Origin: Pseudoalteromonas sp. A25
GTDB lineage: Bacteria; Pseudomonadota; Gammaproteobacteria; Enterobacterales; Alteromonadaceae
Reading direction: 5' to 3'
Assembly: GCF_009176705.1 (NCBI RefSeq)
Contig: NZ_AP021846.1
Location: forward strand, 404,001 to 468,000
DNA: 64,000 nt
Of this stretch, positions 56,369-64,000 are shown in pieces (the stretch's first letter is position 1; each line of letters begins with the position of its first letter). The translations under genes were made by a program, and so were the position numbers. Below the pieces are notes generated by a model. It did no database searches, was not told where the DNA came from, and was given only the letters and a program-made list of their open reading frames with translations.

Positions 56369-57386
56369 TGTTTTAAAGTTAAGTGACAACCCTAGCTTTG
56401 AGTTGGCAATTGAACTACTAGATTCGAATGGAAATGGCATACTGCCAGTAATAGATAAAGATGGTAAGTTTGCTGGAATCATTACTGACGGTGATATTCG
56501 CAAAGCGATTCTTTATAAAAATTTAGATCTTGAAAGCATAATCAATAAAGAGCCTTATACGCTTGACCCGAGCTCAAGTGAGCATCAAAAAGTACAATTT
56601 TTAAAAAGCATTAAGCGTCGTCAATTGCCTTTGGTTGATCACGAAAGAAATTATGTTGGTATGTTTACCTTGGACGAGTTCGATTTCTCGACACGAGATA
56701 ACTGGGTCGTAATTATGGCAGGTGGGCTAGGATCTCGTTTAGGTGAGTTAACGAAAGAACTGCCAAAACCAATGCTACAAGTGCGCGGCAAACCGATTAT
56801 TGAGCGTATTATTGAAAATTTTGTCAAGCAGGGGTTTACTAAGTTTTATTTGGCTGTGAACTATAAAAAAGAGATTATTAAAGACTACTTTCAAGACGGT
56901 AAGAAGTTTGGCATTCAAGTGAGCTATTTGGAAGAAAGTAAGCGCTTAGGTACTGCTGGTGCACTCGCGTTAATTGAAGAGCAGCATAGTGAACCGATGC
57001 TTATTAGCAATGGGGATGTGCTTGCTGACATTAACTATGCTGAATTGGTTGACTTTCATGAACGTTCTTCCAGCATGGCTACTATGTGCGTAAAAGAGTA
57101 TGAACACATAGTCCCCTATGGCGTCATTGAAACGGAAGGTGACAAGATCACTGGCCTAAAGGAAAAGCCTCGCATTCTTTTCAATATTAATAGTGGGGTT
57201 TACTGTATTGATCCAAAAGTTATCAATAGAATACCTCAAGATACTTTTTATGATATGCCAACTTTATTCTCTGAGTTGATGAATGAAGATTTGCCTGTAA
57301 CCGCTTACAGCTATAACCAATACTGGATCGATATTGGGCGCCCAGATGACTTCAAGAAAGCGAACGATTTTAATGAAATTCAATAA
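56361..57386 (+). CDS. ptmE: CBS-domain sugar-1-phosphate nucleotidyltransferase, PtmE-like
   Basis: A 341-aa fusion: two CBS motifs in residues 1-120 (GILPVIDKDGKFAGIITDGD and LPLVDHERNYVGMFTLDEF) joined to a nucleotidyltransferase (VVIMAGGLGSRLGELTKELP from about 124, then ISNGDVLADI). This is the architecture of PtmE, the glucosamine-1-P guanylyltransferase of the Campylobacter legionaminic acid pathway. ATG 56361 has GGGAGA seven bases upstream. Its presence suggests a GDP-sugar route. General mannose or hexose nucleotidyltransferase activity is the alternative. Confidence 0.8.
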   Translation: MSSVLKLSDNPSFELAIELLDSNGNGILPVIDKDGKFAGIITDGDIRKAILYKNLDLESIINKEPYTLDPSSSEHQKVQFLKSIKRRQLPLVDHERNYVGMFTLDEFDFSTRDNWVVIMAGGLGSRLGELTKELPKPMLQVRGKPIIERIIENFVKQGFTKFYLAVNYKKEIIKDYFQDGKKFGIQVSYLEESKRLGTAGALALIEEQHSEPMLISNGDVLADINYAELVDFHERSSSMATMCVKEYEHIVPYGVIETEGDKITGLKEKPRILFNINSGVYCIDPKVINRIPQDTFYDMPTLFSELMNEDLPVTAYSYNQYWIDIGRPDDFKKANDFNEIQ

Positions 57387-58596
57387 TTTGAACCAAAGTG
57401 AAGCACTGGTTTGTATCGGAAGATGTAATAACTTTAATGATATAACATTAAGGTTTTCGAAGGAATTTTTAGGGTTAGAAAAATATACAACAATTTCAGA
57501 ATACCCTGGTGCAGATCACTTTGTCGATTTGCAAAAGCAGAATATATCCGATCTACATTCAGATGGGTGGTTAGCTGTAAAGAATACCATTAGCATTGAA
57601 GAAGTGATTCTTAAAGATCGCCTATTGAGAAATATTAGCTACTTTGAAGCTAAAGAATTAGTCGTTAAAGTGGCTAAGTACTTTTACGAACTTTATTCTA
57701 AAAATAGTTTCAAAGTACTCGTTGTCCATCCTGTAGATAATTATGTCATGGATGTGATGGTGCAAATGGCAGAGAAGTTCAATATTGCTGTTTATGGCGT
57801 TTGTGCATTTTTTGTTGGTGGATATAAAAGAGTATCCGTTTTTGGCGAACACAATGCTATAAGAGAAGTCAGCCCTGAAGAAGTACAGATGTTTAAGAAG
57901 AAAATAACCGATAAATATAAATCACCAATGGTTTCTTCTTTTAGCAAAGCACTTAAAGGTAGCATCAGTTATTACTTTAAGTACAAGTTGAAATATTTAT
58001 ATTTTTATTTATTAAAGCATAAACTTTTAGGTAGGCTAGAATATGACTATATTTCTACACCTCATGCTGCAACGGTAAATAAGCTAACGGATTTATTTCC
58101 ATTTAAGTACTTTAGTACAACTCTACCAGAGAAAGTCTCAGATTATGATATATACATTCCTATGCATTATCATCCTGAAGCGACCATCGAGTATTGGGTG
58201 AATGATACTACCTTTGTAGACTACCTGACCAGCTTAATTGAAGTTGTTAGAAAGTTATCTGATGAAGGTTTTAATGTGTACTTAAAAGAGCATCCTGCAA
58301 TGTGTTTTAGGCAGGATAAATCTTTATATAAAAAGCTGCTTTATATTAAAAATGTAAAGATAATAAGCCCTTACGTTGAAACAGGCCAAGTTTTGGACAT
58401 GTTCAACAACGTCGCTGTTTGGACTGGTAGTACAGGAATAGAAGCTTTGCTTAATGATAAGAAAGTATACTTTATCAGCTCGAATTACTATTTCTCCAAG
58501 CAAAGCGGTTCTTTATATGAAATCAAGCAATTTAAAACGGAAGAAGAAAAAGACGATTTTGTAGAGCATATCTTGAGTAATACAATCGTCTGGTAA
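57373..58596 (+). CDS. Predicted GT-B glycosyltransferase, capsule-synthesis type
   Basis: A 407-aa protein I do not recognise precisely. The C-terminal half has IYIPMHYHPEATIEYWV, VYLKEHPAMCF and WTGSTGIEALLNDKKVYF, the pattern of GT-B enzymes of the capsule-synthesis/KpsC-like group. ATG 57373 overlaps the ptmE stop by 14 bases; an in-frame TTG at 57334 is less likely. Shine-Dalgarno weak. Position right after the CMP-sugar genes makes it a candidate nonulosonic acid transferase, which is inference. Confidence 0.6.
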   Translation: MKFNNLNQSEALVCIGRCNNFNDITLRFSKEFLGLEKYTTISEYPGADHFVDLQKQNISDLHSDGWLAVKNTISIEEVILKDRLLRNISYFEAKELVVKVAKYFYELYSKNSFKVLVVHPVDNYVMDVMVQMAEKFNIAVYGVCAFFVGGYKRVSVFGEHNAIREVSPEEVQMFKKKITDKYKSPMVSSFSKALKGSISYYFKYKLKYLYFYLLKHKLLGRLEYDYISTPHAATVNKLTDLFPFKYFSTTLPEKVSDYDIYIPMHYHPEATIEYWVNDTTFVDYLTSLIEVVRKLSDEGFNVYLKEHPAMCFRQDKSLYKKLLYIKNVKIISPYVETGQVLDMFNNVAVWTGSTGIEALLNDKKVYFISSNYYFSKQSGSLYEIKQFKTEEEKDDFVEHILSNTIVW

Positions 58597-58601
58597 GTTG
58601 T

Positions 58602-59744
58602 ATGTATATAATTATTTTTAGATATGCAATGTATTCTTTGATTGCCTTGGAGGTGATGGTTGTACCTAAGATTTTGCCAGGTAGCGATTACTCTGAGCTT
58701 GAATATTATAAATTCATAATTTTTATGTTTCCTTTTTTGCTAGTTGGTGCTCACTCTGGCTACATGTATTTCCGTTTTACTGAAAAAGAGGATCGGTTTA
58801 ATACCTTAGTGATCTTTGGTGCTTTGCAGCTTGGACTGTTCGCACTTGCTTTTGGCTTAATGACGCAAAATATCTTTTACGCCATTGCTGGTTTATTTAT
58901 GGGTATGATGGTTGTAATTGAACAGCGGGTACAAGTAGAAAAGCTGTTTACCCTCGCGCTCGCAGGTAAGCCGCTTATTTCTGTGTTTTTGGTCTTGGTG
59001 GCGTATTTATCATGGGGTGGGTTTTCACCCCAATTGGACCCTAGCCAGATCCTTTCGTTTTCAGTAATTCTTGGTTTTCTCGCTTGGACGGCGATTGTTG
59101 TGTATTTCATAAAGCATACTACGAGTTTTCAAGAAGGTTTTGAATTTAGTAAGTATATTGACCTGATAAAAAAAGGGTTCTCAATTAATGTTGCTACAAT
59201 TTTATTGATGATGACATTCTTCCTCGATAGATACATAACCAAGCAATATTATCCAGAGTCACTCGCTTCTTACTCTTTTTCATATAATATCATCCAGTTT
59301 GTCATTCTGGCTTTGACTACAATAGGTTATGTAAATACAGTGAAAGTTGGAGAGAAGTTTGATGAGCTTTCGTTTTCTGTTTTGATAAACAAGTTAGTTT
59401 ATACATACAAAGTTTTTGTAGTCATACTGGCGTTGTTTTTTGTCTTTTTATACGTCATTAAGTTCTTTTACACCTTTGAAGGCTTCTTAACTTTATCTGT
59501 CATCATGTCCATATTTTTTGGTAATTTTTTCTGCGTCAATAGCGTTGCATCTATTGCGCTGTATAAAGGTTTCCAAAATAAAGCTGCGTTTTTTTTAGCC
59601 TGTATTTTTGCTGTAAATGTACTGCTTTCTTACTTATTGGCAGAGAGCAACGTTGCTCATTATTGGTTGGTTCTAAAAACTGGGCTGTTACTAAATATTT
59701 ACTCTGTTACCTTTTTGATTATGGCTAAAAATAGGCTGAAATAG
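58602..59744 (+). CDS. wzx: Wzx-like flippase (third of three)
   Basis: Polytopic inner-membrane protein, 380 aa, with about ten to twelve hydrophobic helices. Similarity to the flippase family is visible but weaker than for the other two copies (FLDRYITKQYYPESLASYSFSYNIIQF is a family-like segment). It is a few residues short at the N-terminus relative to typical Wzx, since the usual first helix appears reduced. It lies five bases after the GT-B gene and five before the polymerase, so it probably serves the legionaminic-type repeat. Confidence 0.68.
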   Translation: MYIIIFRYAMYSLIALEVMVVPKILPGSDYSELEYYKFIIFMFPFLLVGAHSGYMYFRFTEKEDRFNTLVIFGALQLGLFALAFGLMTQNIFYAIAGLFMGMMVVIEQRVQVEKLFTLALAGKPLISVFLVLVAYLSWGGFSPQLDPSQILSFSVILGFLAWTAIVVYFIKHTTSFQEGFEFSKYIDLIKKGFSINVATILLMMTFFLDRYITKQYYPESLASYSFSYNIIQFVILALTTIGYVNTVKVGEKFDELSFSVLINKLVYTYKVFVVILALFFVFLYVIKFFYTFEGFLTLSVIMSIFFGNFFCVNSVASIALYKGFQNKAAFFLACIFAVNVLLSYLLAESNVAHYWLVLKTGLLLNIYSVTFLIMAKNRLK

Positions 59745-59749
59745 ACTAT

Positions 59750-60973
59750 ATGATACTACTTAAATTTTGTTTGCTCTACTTTGGTATTCTCCAGCCTTTT
59801 TTGTCTTTACTATGGTCAAATAGCTTTAATATCCCATTATTGGTTAGGGTCGTTTCTGTTTTTAATATATTGACCTTCCTGATAGCACTTGCTTTAATCC
59901 TAAAGTACACTTTTGAAAGAAAAAGTATTAAAAGTAAGCCTTTTTTATTTTTCCTGTTATTTATTGTAGTAGTTGATGTTTTTGGCTTAGTTGTTGGGTC
60001 ACTAAATGGTTACACCGATAAGCTATTTAACCACTTCTATTTAACTCTAAATGGCGTCTTTATTGCTTACGCTGTATTTCTATCCGACATCCCAAGCTAT
60101 AAAATAGAGGAGTTTCTTCGTCGCTTTTCATATTGCTTTACGGCTTCGTTCTCTTTTGCTGTTTTAATTATGGTAGCTCAGACAATTTTAAATATCCCAC
60201 ATTACCCAGCCGTAGCGTCAAATTTAGCGCTTATTCCGATATTCTATTTCTTAAGTAAGAAGCGATATGCCATGGTTGCTTTCCTGATTCTGATGGTGTT
60301 TTTATCTGGCAAGCGCAGCGTGTTTATCATCTTCACATTCTTGATGCCATTTTTCATATTATTTAATCGTGGCGTAAAGTTTGGTACTGTAGCGTCGATA
60401 GGAGGGGGGGTAAGTGCATTGATGTTATTGATTTTGCTACCTCTTGCGACTTACCTTGAAGACAACGCTGATAAGTTCAGTGCGGGTAGATCTGTGATTA
60501 ACAAATTTGCGCTATTAAATCCTATGTCCGACAACTTTGACCTAAAGTATGCAGCAGGTGAGCGATTTGAAGAGGTTTACAATTCTATCGAAGCGCACCA
60601 TCAAAACCCTTACTCTTTCTTAATTGGATCCGGAAATGGTTTTTCTTACAAGTTAGAAGTAAGTCGAAAAGATATGGTTGAGGAAAATAGGAACGGAGTG
60701 CACTTCGCCCCTGTCGACTTTTATACCAAGTACGGGTTCTTATTTGTACTGTCCATGACTATTTTTATAATTTTGTACTTGATGAAGGTCTTTCCGTATT
60801 TGAAGTGTGGTGTATGGTATTTTAATGTGCTTGTTTACTATCAGGTGTTTGTTTTGTTCTACTCACTCCTTGGATCCAACTTTGGACTCGATTCAATATT
60901 TTGGATGAGTATCGGATTTTCCCTGTTACTAATTGACGAGATAAAAGAAGCACAGAAAAATGAACTGGTTTAA
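59750..60973 (+). CDS. wzy: Wzy-like polysaccharide polymerase (second of two)
   Basis: Polytopic inner-membrane protein, 407 aa with about ten to twelve helices. The FLSGKRSVFIIFTF segment (near 184-197) and the following large soluble loop (about 235-310) match Wzy/O-antigen-ligase topology. It follows a flippase gene at the end of the nonulosonic acid locus. There is little sequence identity to the polymerase at 36738, so it probably acts on a different repeat. Immediately downstream lies a broken transposase. Confidence 0.68.
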   Translation: MILLKFCLLYFGILQPFLSLLWSNSFNIPLLVRVVSVFNILTFLIALALILKYTFERKSIKSKPFLFFLLFIVVVDVFGLVVGSLNGYTDKLFNHFYLTLNGVFIAYAVFLSDIPSYKIEEFLRRFSYCFTASFSFAVLIMVAQTILNIPHYPAVASNLALIPIFYFLSKKRYAMVAFLILMVFLSGKRSVFIIFTFLMPFFILFNRGVKFGTVASIGGGVSALMLLILLPLATYLEDNADKFSAGRSVINKFALLNPMSDNFDLKYAAGERFEEVYNSIEAHHQNPYSFLIGSGNGFSYKLEVSRKDMVEENRNGVHFAPVDFYTKYGFLFVLSMTIFIILYLMKVFPYLKCGVWYFNVLVYYQVFVLFYSLLGSNFGLDSIFWMSIGFSLLLIDEIKEAQKNELV

Positions 60974-60992
60974 TTGAGCAGGACATTTAGTA

Positions 60993-61320
60993 GTGAAAGC
61001 CATGATTAAGGCTTATAACCTGAGAAAACCAGCCAAAGGTTTGGTGTTTCATTCTGACAGAGGGTCTCAGTATATGAGTAAGCATGGGTGATGTGGGGGC
61101 TTGTTGGGATAACGCTGTTGTTGAAAGATTCTTTGGCAGCTTGAAACATGACTGGTTGTTAAAAGTGGCTCAGCCAACTCGAGAACACATGAAAAGTGAT
61201 GTTACTGAATATATGAAGTATTAAAATCTGGAAAGGCTACACTCAGCTAATAACAATCAGTCACCAGTAGAGTATGAAAATTCTTTAAGAAAAGTGTCCG
61301 GCTGGAGTTCACCAGAATAA
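60993..61320 (+). mobile_element. Degenerate IS3-family transposase fragment
   Basis: The C-terminal third of an IS3-family OrfB integrase. Frame 1 (60993-61091) contains [13 protein letters not shown] with the second catalytic Asp. It ends at TGA 61089-61091, while the sequence continues in another frame from about 61081 (GACWDNAVVERFFGSLKHDW, with the catalytic Glu). That frame has an in-frame TAA at 61222-61224 in place of Tyr, then NLERLHSANNNQSPVEYE to TAA 61318-61320. The 5' part is missing and no terminal repeats are evident. It cannot be active. Confidence 0.85.
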
Positions 61321-61344
61321 TTTTTATAGTATTTAATTTTATAG

Positions 61345-61644
61345 ACACAATTCGTTTTCCAAAATGGCTTTGGTTGTTTAAAAAATTATGCATATATTAA
61401 TCGTACATTATATTTAATTCATTTCCGATTTTTTCTTTATACCAGGGTCGATGAGGTTTACCTAGGATTAAGCCTATTAGGAAAGATAGCGTTTTTACTT
61501 CTACTTTTTATAACAATGGTTGGTTCATTAGCTTTTTTGGCAAAATTAGAAAGTGTGAATTATTTTAAACAGATAGTTTTTAACAAATACAAGTACAAGT
61601 CTGTTAAGGTAATACAGGTCTCCCAGAGCACAGCGGAGCATTAA
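61345..61644 (+). pseudogene. Open frame after the transposase remnant, possibly the tail of a membrane protein
   Basis: A 99-codon open frame runs from just after an in-frame TAG (61342-61344) to TAA (61642-61644). It contains a strong membrane helix (GKIAFLLLLFITMVGSLAFL, near 61483-61542) and a basic end (FNKYKYKSVKV). No start with a ribosome site is visible at its beginning, so it may be the 3' end of a gene whose front was lost with the insertion. It could also be chance. The rest of the 342 bases between the remnant and asnB is AT-rich without other features. Confidence 0.35.
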
Positions 61645-61662
61645 GAATTTTTAGAGGAAAAA

Positions 61663-63507
61663 ATGTGTGGAATAGTAGGATTTAATTTTAAAAGCGAAAG
61701 TAATGATTTCTTGAGTCTTGCTCCTCATAGAGGACCTGATAGCTCTGACTATACGTATATCGGTGGTTATACGTTAGGGCACAACAGGCTGGCTGTTGTT
61801 GATCACAATGAAGAGTCGAATCAACCTTTTTACTCCGAGTGTGGAAAATATGTCATCGTTTTTAATGGCGAGGTTTATAACCATGCTGATTTACGAAAAG
61901 AGCTGGTGGAAAAGTACTCATTCAAAACAAAATCCGATACTGAGGCGATGTTATACGCCTATATCGAATATGGTGATGAGTTCGTGCACAAATTGAGAGG
62001 GATGTTTTCTTTTGTAATTTACAATTCAGTTGACGATGAACTGTTTTGTGCAAGAGATAGAATTGGCATAAAACCACTCAATTATTACTTCAAAGATGGC
62101 AAGTTCATTTTTGCGAGTGAAATAAATGTAATTGCAAAGCTACTTGAAGAGAAGCCAAGTATCAACCAAGAGGCGATCAGGCAGTACATGAAGTACTTAT
62201 ACGTGCCTTGTCCCGATACGATTTTTACGGATATTAAAAAGTTACCTCCTGGCCATATTATGAAATTAAAAGATGGTGAGTTAACGAGTAAACAGTATTG
62301 GGAAGCATCGCAATTTGTCGGTAAAAACTTAGGTTTAAGCGAAGGTGAAATACTTGAAGAGTTAGATTACCTTTTCGATGATTCTGTTAAGACTCGAATG
62401 ATCGCCGATGTTGAATTGGGATCGTTTTTAAGTGGTGGTATTGATAGTAGCCTTATTCTTTACTACATGCAGAAGAATTCGGAAAAGAAAATCAACACCT
62501 ATACATTGGGTTTTGAAAATGCCGATAGCTATGACGAGTCTAGCGATGCGATGTTAATGGCGAAGCATTTTAATACCAATCACCAAGAGATATTAATCAA
62601 ACCTGATGTCGTCAGTCTATTACCTAAAATGGTGAAGCATTTTGGGGAGCCCTTCGCTAGCCCTACCTCTTTGCTTATTCATGAGTTAACTAAAGAGACT
62701 AAGAAGTTCGCGACGGTAGCGCTTGCAGGTGATGGTGGCGACGAAGTTTTTGGTGGCTATCCAAAATATCAGGGGGTTCAATTAGCTGAAAAGTTAAATT
62801 CGGTTCCCAAATTTGTACTCAATGGGATTGCGAAGGTTACAGACTTAATCCCAGAGAATACATCAGGCAACCATTTGCCTCGGAGAATAAAAGCGTTTGC
62901 ATCTTCACTTAGTAAAGATGCTGCGCAAAGGTATGATGACTGGTCTGCTTACATTAGCGATGATGATTTGAGCAAGCTCTTTAAAGAAGAGATCAGTTTT
63001 AGCAGTATCGTTTATGATAGCTGGAACTTGTTGGATACTGGTGATGGCATAATCACAAGCTCCTTAGTTGATTTAAGGACATATTTACCTAACGATATGT
63101 TGTACTATGGAGATATTATGAGTATGGCAAATGCGTTTGAAGTAAGGTTCCCATTGATTGATCATAATATTATTGAGTTTATGACAGCTATAGATTCGCA
63201 ATGGAGAATCAAAAATGGTCAAACTAAGTACTTAATGAAAAGGTTACTGCAAGGAAAGGTACCTGATCAAATCATCACGAAGAAAAAACTTGGCCTTAAT
63301 CCACCAATGGGCATATGGCTTAAGCGTGATTTAGCGCCATTGTTGGAAGAGTACTTGTCAAAAAGTGTAATCGAAAAGAGAGGGATCTTCGATTATAAGT
63401 ATGTCCAACAGATAATTGATGAATTTACCACTAACAGAAAAGATCGTTCGCTTAACTTGTGGGCTATGGTCGTATTAGAAGAATGGTTTAGGCAATATTT
63501 AGATTAA
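61663..63507 (+). CDS. asnB: Asparagine synthase-like glutamine amidotransferase
   Basis: Glutamine-hydrolysing amidotransferase, 614 aa. Cys2 is the N-terminal nucleophile (MCGIVGF); HRGPDSS, FNGEVYN and DTEAMLYAY mark the class II glutaminase domain. The synthetase domain has the PP-loop LSGGIDSSLILYYM near residue 258 and ALAGDGGDEVFGGYPKY. A GAGGAAA site precedes ATG. AsnB paralogues in O-antigen loci (for example WbpS) amidate sugar acids or feed ammonia to sugar amidotransferases, and the next gene is such an enzyme, so a glycan role is more likely than asparagine synthesis. Housekeeping AsnB is the alternative. Confidence 0.82.
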   Translation: MCGIVGFNFKSESNDFLSLAPHRGPDSSDYTYIGGYTLGHNRLAVVDHNEESNQPFYSECGKYVIVFNGEVYNHADLRKELVEKYSFKTKSDTEAMLYAYIEYGDEFVHKLRGMFSFVIYNSVDDELFCARDRIGIKPLNYYFKDGKFIFASEINVIAKLLEEKPSINQEAIRQYMKYLYVPCPDTIFTDIKKLPPGHIMKLKDGELTSKQYWEASQFVGKNLGLSEGEILEELDYLFDDSVKTRMIADVELGSFLSGGIDSSLILYYMQKNSEKKINTYTLGFENADSYDESSDAMLMAKHFNTNHQEILIKPDVVSLLPKMVKHFGEPFASPTSLLIHELTKETKKFATVALAGDGGDEVFGGYPKYQGVQLAEKLNSVPKFVLNGIAKVTDLIPENTSGNHLPRRIKAFASSLSKDAAQRYDDWSAYISDDDLSKLFKEEISFSSIVYDSWNLLDTGDGIITSSLVDLRTYLPNDMLYYGDIMSMANAFEVRFPLIDHNIIEFMTAIDSQWRIKNGQTKYLMKRLLQGKVPDQIITKKKLGLNPPMGIWLKRDLAPLLEEYLSKSVIEKRGIFDYKYVQQIIDEFTTNRKDRSLNLWAMVVLEEWFRQYLD

Positions 63508-63532
63508 TTTTAAACAAATCGAGAAACTTAAA

Positions 63533-64000
63533 GTGACTACTAATAATTATCAAGTCTGTACTAACTGCGTAATGGACACAACGGATTCGAAAATCACTTT
63601 TGATGAGAATGGAATATGCGATCATTGTTCTACATTTTACAATGATATTAAGCCTAATTGGCACACGGATGAAAAAGGTTGGGCAGAGATAACAAAAATT
63701 GCAGCCGATATTAAAAAGGAAGGTGAAGGGAAAGAGTTTGATTGCATTATTGGTATGAGTGGTGGTATTGACAGCTCATACCTTGTTTATTTAGCAAAAG
63801 AGAGGCTAGGTTTAAGGCCATTGGTCTTCCATGTTGATGCTGGTTGGAACTCTCAGCAAGCTGTTCATAATATTGAGCAGATAGTAGATCGACTTGGCTT
63901 AGACCTGTATACAGAAGTAATCGATTGGGAAGAGATGAAAGACTTGCAGCTTTCTTTCTTCAAGGCAGGTGTTTCTCATACAGATACACCGCAAGACCAT
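63533..64000 (+). CDS. N-acetyl sugar amidotransferase, WbpG/PseA family (truncated by window end)
   Basis: The first 156 codons of an open frame that runs off the window. The N-terminus has a zinc-binding pair VCTNCVMD and GICDHCS (CxxC then CxxC), then a PP-loop IIGMSGGIDSSYLVYLA and VFHVDAGWNSQQA, the signature of WbpG/PseA enzymes that convert N-acetyl to acetamidino groups with ammonia. The start is GTG 63533, with only a weak purine-rich site upstream. HisH/HisF-like ammonia partners often follow and would lie beyond the window. Together with the upstream amidotransferase it suggests an acetamidino-substituted sugar. Confidence 0.82.
   Translation, partial: MTTNNYQVCTNCVMDTTDSKITFDENGICDHCSTFYNDIKPNWHTDEKGWAEITKIAADIKKEGEGKEFDCIIGMSGGIDSSYLVYLAKERLGLRPLVFHVDAGWNSQQAVHNIEQIVDRLGLDLYTEVIDWEEMKDLQLSFFKAGVSHTDTPQDH

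Overview
The window is chromosomal DNA of an AT-rich marine gammaproteobacterium, most likely Pseudoalteromonas or a close relative. The grounds are a Slr4-like S-layer protein gene, an OtnA/OtnB-type export pair, an rfaH gene next to a JUMPStart/ops element, and several sulfotransferases, which are common in marine surface-glycan loci. Nearly all of it makes, exports or decorates the cell surface. I see no tRNA, rRNA, CRISPR array or phage module.

Region 1 (1-17969) looks like an S-layer assembly block. After an intrinsic terminator come an OtnA-like SLBB export protein, a Wzz chain-length regulator and two tandem wecA genes. An almost complete type II secretion operon follows in the order G-E-F-H-I-J-K-L-M-(small inner-membrane protein)-D. 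Two bases after the secretin stop lie two near-consensus sigma70 promoters, then a roughly 310-base leader, then slr4, which ends at a UUCG terminator. I infer a dedicated secretion route for the S-layer subunit next to genes for the glycan that may anchor it; Aeromonas S-layer loci (SpsD, ApsD/ApsE) give a precedent.

Region 2 (17997-39157) is a polysaccharide region: three sulfotransferase-family genes, glycosyltransferases, a flippase, an inverted minus-strand cassette (GT4, flippase, Ig/Kelch lipoprotein), a decayed gene, a WecG/TagA-like transferase, a tviB-wbpB-wbpD-wbpE set for a diacetamido-uronic acid, a Wzy-like polymerase and ugd.

Region 3 (39243-64000) begins with rfaH, followed by a JUMPStart/ops element in the leader of wza-wzb-wzc. 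Then come wecB-wecC (UDP-ManNAcA) and a nonulosonic acid locus of legionaminic type (legB, legC, acyltransferase, legI, legF, ptmE). Inside that locus sits a compact acyl-carrier module: carrier protein, adenylating ligase, ketoreductase-like SDR, GNAT and PIG-L deacetylase. I infer that it builds and installs an unusual N-acyl group on the sugar. A second flippase/polymerase pair, a broken IS3 transposase, an asparagine-synthase-like amidotransferase and a truncated WbpG/PseA-type amidotransferase complete the window.

Overall the window carries parts for at least two Wzx/Wzy-type glycans (two outer-membrane export proteins, three flippases, two polymerases, two co-polymerases). WecA is the only kind of initiating transferase seen. 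Start codons were reassigned in many genes from Shine-Dalgarno spacing and homologous N-termini.
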